Shown: positions 30,902 to 32,550 of the stretch, in pieces
Position numbering within the stretch: position 1 is the stretch's first letter
Layout of the letters: every line of letters starts with the position of its first letter
Origin: a virus
Length of the DNA stretch: 32,550 nt
Direction: 5' to 3' (one strand)
IMG/VR virus record: IMGVR_UViG_3300049491_000648
Span: 1-32,550 of that record
Made by a program: the position numbers and the translations under genes
The notes under the pieces: model-generated
The model's database searches: none
What the model saw: only the letters and a program-made list of their open reading frames with translations
Told to the model about the DNA's origin: nothing

Positions 30902-30931
30902 TTGAAATGTACAAAAGATTAGTGGTATACT
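30902..30931 (+). promoter_or_regulatory. Sigma70-type promoter of the rightward small-gene operon
   Basis: TTGAAA (30902-30907), an 18-base spacer and TATACT (30926-30931), preceded by TGG to form an extended -10. Transcription would begin near 30938 and read the structured leader and the genes from 31190 onward. Confidence 0.65.
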
Positions 30932-30968
30932 CTGAATAAGTAGTAGTAATGGTTTAAAAAGGCGTGAG

Positions 30969-31119
30969 ATACCAGGTACTTAAGACCCATTTCACACCCC
31001 ACTTTAGCAGCGATAATCCGCTAAAGACCAAAATAAGTACAACTGACCGGTTGTACGACAGTACTTGGTATACCAAAAACCATGTAGTAGATCTGAATGA
31101 CTAATGATCTCCATGGTTT
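30969..31119 (+). promoter_or_regulatory. Structured 5' leader with a three-way junction
   Basis: ATACCAGGTACT (30969-30980) pairs with AGTACTTGGTAT (31060-31071), 12 pairs with one G-U. Inside lie CTTTAGC/GCTAAAG (31002-31026) and GTACAAC/GTTGTAC (31037-31056). A second element follows: AAACCATG (31077-31084) with CATGGTTT (31112-31119), enclosing AGATC/GATCT. This resembles a riboswitch or cis-acting leader between the promoter and the first ribosome site at 31147. The ligand or function is unknown. Confidence 0.5.
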
Positions 31120-31157
31120 AGACTAATCAACTAATGCCCAGCCCATAGGAGGGTAAA

Positions 31158-31199
31158 GTGATCTACCTCACAGTATTGTTGATTGTCCAATGTCAGTAA
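31158..31199 (+). CDS. Candidate 13-aa leader peptide
   Basis: GTG 31158 is preceded by the best ribosome site of the region (AGGAGGG, 31147-31153). The frame (MIYLTVLLIVQCQ) ends at 31199, overlapping the ATG of the next gene, which lacks its own ribosome site. It probably works as a translational lead-in. Confidence 0.4.
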   Translation: MIYLTVLLIVQCQ

Positions 31200-31375
31200 C
31201 TATGACTGAAGACCCTAAGGTCAGTAAGTACATCATAGAAGGTCGTCGCCGGCGCAAATGGGAACTAATCTCCATAATGGAGTTCTTCCCCAATAACGGC
31301 TGGCTCTTCGATCACAAGGGCTATACCGAGTATCGCGTAACAGAGACAACTACTACTGTAACTAGAATCAAATGA
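31190..31375 (+). CDS. 61-aa basic protein, first gene of the right operon
   Basis: ATG 31190 overlaps the 13-aa leader frame. The protein begins MSVTMTEDPKVSKYIIEGRR, has a basic/aromatic middle (RRKWELISIMEFFPNNGWLF) and a Thr-rich strand at the end (EYRVTETTTTVTRIK). It looks like a small beta-rich domain. No family is recognised. Codons are mixed A/T and G/C ending, unlike the GC-rich island. It overlaps the next gene by ATGA. Confidence 0.6.
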   Translation: MSVTMTEDPKVSKYIIEGRRRRKWELISIMEFFPNNGWLFDHKGYTEYRVTETTTTVTRIK

Positions 31376-31614
31376 TTTCTATTATAGTGTTGTTAGGTTC
31401 GTGTGTGGGCACAAACACTGTACCTACTGGCTGTCCCCCTCAAGATCAAGACTGTCGTACGATTGAACTTCAATCACGTACTGAAGTTATATCTTGTGAA
31501 CAAACTACTGAGAAGGTAGTGTGCCGCGCGAGGTCCACGCGCTGGCCATATCAGATCCGGACCCTCTGGTGCACTAACACAAGGACCCCTATCTGTGACA
31601 GACAAAGAGATTAA
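31372..31614 (+). CDS. 80-aa Cys-rich putative lipoprotein
   Basis: ATG 31372 overlaps the previous stop (ATGA). The N-terminus MISIIVLLGSCVGTNTVP has the lipobox pattern L-L-G-S-C, though the signal is short. Seven further Cys residues follow (GCPPQDQDCRT; SCEQTTEKVVCRARS; LWCTNTRTPICDRQRD), which suggests disulfides outside the cytoplasm. It overlaps the next gene by 20 bases. A surface or periplasmic small lipoprotein, for example for superinfection exclusion, is plausible but unproved. Confidence 0.6.
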   Translation: MISIIVLLGSCVGTNTVPTGCPPQDQDCRTIELQSRTEVISCEQTTEKVVCRARSTRWPYQIRTLWCTNTRTPICDRQRD

Positions 31615-31936
31615 GCGCTTTGAGCGCTTTATGAAATTAGCTCAGGATGCTTGGACTCTTGATATGACGGTAATGGGTAGGACGCGCGATGGCACGCCCT
31701 ACCACTATTGCTTTCACAAGTCTAAGTACACCAACAACAAACTAAAGGTGCGCTATGGTTATGACCGTAAGGAGCATAACCCTGAATCCGCACTATCGAC
31801 TGTCTTTACGTTCAGTCGCTACGTTACTCGTATCAATGGAAACGCAGAATTCCCTCTTGATATGAGGAAGGCAGTTGGCGGTAAGATCTACATCTACAAC
31901 ACAAACTCTTTTGTGAAATACTTCGGGAGAACTTGA
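31595..31936 (+). CDS. 113-aa unknown protein
   Basis: Starts at GTG 31595 with AAGGA about ten bases upstream; an internal ATG at residue 13 is an alternative. The protein is helical at first (KEIKRFERFMKLAQDAWTLD), then beta-rich (MTVMGRTRDGTPYHYCFHKS; LKVRYGYDRKEHNPESALST) and ends KIYIYNTNSFVKYFGRT. No family is recognised. The next start codon follows directly after its stop. Confidence 0.6.
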   Translation: MTDKEIKRFERFMKLAQDAWTLDMTVMGRTRDGTPYHYCFHKSKYTNNKLKVRYGYDRKEHNPESALSTVFTFSRYVTRINGNAEFPLDMRKAVGGKIYIYNTNSFVKYFGRT

Positions 31937-32269
31937 ATGTCCCAACTACCATGGCTCATCGATACCTTGAAGTTCATCAAAGAACAAGAAGATGAACCGT
32001 TATCCATCGAAATCTGTGCTCAGTACAGAGCTGGTCATTGGGGATATCACCTGATTACTGCACCACTAGAAGATTTCGCATACGGTTACGCAACTGACTA
32101 CCGTATTGATCAGGCTCAGTTCAACGCACTTGCGGCAGAAAGCCATTCTCTGGCTGTAATCGTTTACTACAACGAACAACCAGATTGGACACACCCCAAC
32201 ACTGCATCAAAGAACATGACTGGTGAGTATTACCAGCTGGTTCTACAATCGGATAGGCGCAGCGAATGA
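31937..32269 (+). CDS. 110-aa acidic unknown protein
   Basis: ATG 31937 directly follows the previous stop, with GGGAG eight bases upstream. Sequence begins MSQLPWLIDTLKFIKEQEDE and contains aromatic strands (AQYRAGHWGYHLITAPLEDF) and helix (RIDQAQFNALAAESHSLAVI). No domain is recognised. It overlaps the next gene by ATGA. Confidence 0.6.
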   Translation: MSQLPWLIDTLKFIKEQEDEPLSIEICAQYRAGHWGYHLITAPLEDFAYGYATDYRIDQAQFNALAAESHSLAVIVYYNEQPDWTHPNTASKNMTGEYYQLVLQSDRRSE

Positions 32270-32523
32270 AAATCTTTTCACTACCCAAATACAACATGAC
32301 GGGCAAACAATGGCTCGAGGTCCTGACATGGACCATCTCCATCATCATCGGGCTCTGCGTTCTTCGTGACTGTACCGTTGCTCTCAAGCACGATCAGGAA
32401 CAAGTTCAGCAAGAGTACGATACCTGTCGGCCTGTCTGCTACCCTCATCCAGTAACTGGTAATCGTATTACCAAAGATGGTGAGTGTATCTGCAACTCTG
32501 GTGTGGAGTACAAAAAGCCATGA
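32266..32523 (+). CDS. 85-aa single-pass membrane protein with Cys-rich outer part
   Basis: ATG 32266 overlaps the previous stop (ATGA). One hydrophobic helix (WLEVLTWTISIIIGLCVL, residues ~16-33) follows a basic start (MKIFSLPKYNMTGK). The remaining half is charged and has Cys residues in DTCRPVCYPHP and GECICNSGVEY that could form disulfides outside the membrane. No family is recognised. It overlaps the next gene by ATGA. Confidence 0.6.
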   Translation: MKIFSLPKYNMTGKQWLEVLTWTISIIIGLCVLRDCTVALKHDQEQVQQEYDTCRPVCYPHPVTGNRITKDGECICNSGVEYKKP

Positions 32524-32550
32524 AACTCTGTCGTGATTGCGCTCACCTAC
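32520..32550 (+). CDS. Partial gene at the right edge
   Basis: ATG 32520 overlaps the previous stop (ATGA). Only MKLCRDCAHL is visible; the C-x-x-C pair suggests a small metal-binding protein. The rest lies beyond the window. Confidence 0.5.
   Translation, partial: MKLCRDCAHL

Overview
The window looks like part of a large tailed double-stranded DNA phage genome (Caudoviricetes). Its left 19 kb is a leftward, tightly overlapped DNA-packaging and head module: large terminase, portal, prohead protease, HK97-fold major capsid protein and several virion proteins. The host cannot be named. A high-GC host is an inference from the codon use of the middle region. No integrase or lysogeny gene is visible.

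Region 1 (1-18993, minus strand, moderate GC): read in transcription order from right to left it holds three small proteins, a 59-aa gene, a 973-aa DEDDh exonuclease plus thermonuclease fusion, a Gly/Ala-rich protein, terL, small connector-type genes (one with its reading frame split at about 9750), a 569-aa structural protein, portal, protease (with a possible scaffold tail), a structural protein, the major capsid protein, an acidic 80-aa protein, and an Ig-like structural protein that runs off the left edge. Nearly all junctions are TAATG or ATGA overlaps, so translation is probably coupled. An intrinsic terminator lies after the capsid gene.

Region 2 (19063-20041): about 980 bp without genes, between the diverging modules, packed with short palindromes and stem-loops.

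Region 3 (20042-29336, plus strand): a conspicuously GC-rich island whose genes use almost only G/C-ending codons. It holds about 18 mostly small unknown genes and one 1051-aa protein with both signatures of a double-psi beta-barrel RNA polymerase. Genes are separated by two families of hairpins: four copies of a long G/C-rich terminator on the left, and a long series of short stems with T-N-A-C tetraloops on the right. One small protein carries an L7/L12-like helix and another ends like a bacterial SSB. I infer an early, host-takeover-type module written in host-like codons, whose polymerase could transcribe later phage genes.

Region 4 (29337-30500): the hairpin series continues but encloses structured, apparently non-coding segments. 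Region 5 (30510-32550): a 47-aa membrane protein, tRNA-Lys(CTT), a good sigma70-type promoter with upstream repeats, a structured leader, and an overlapping rightward operon of small proteins with moderate GC that runs off the right edge.
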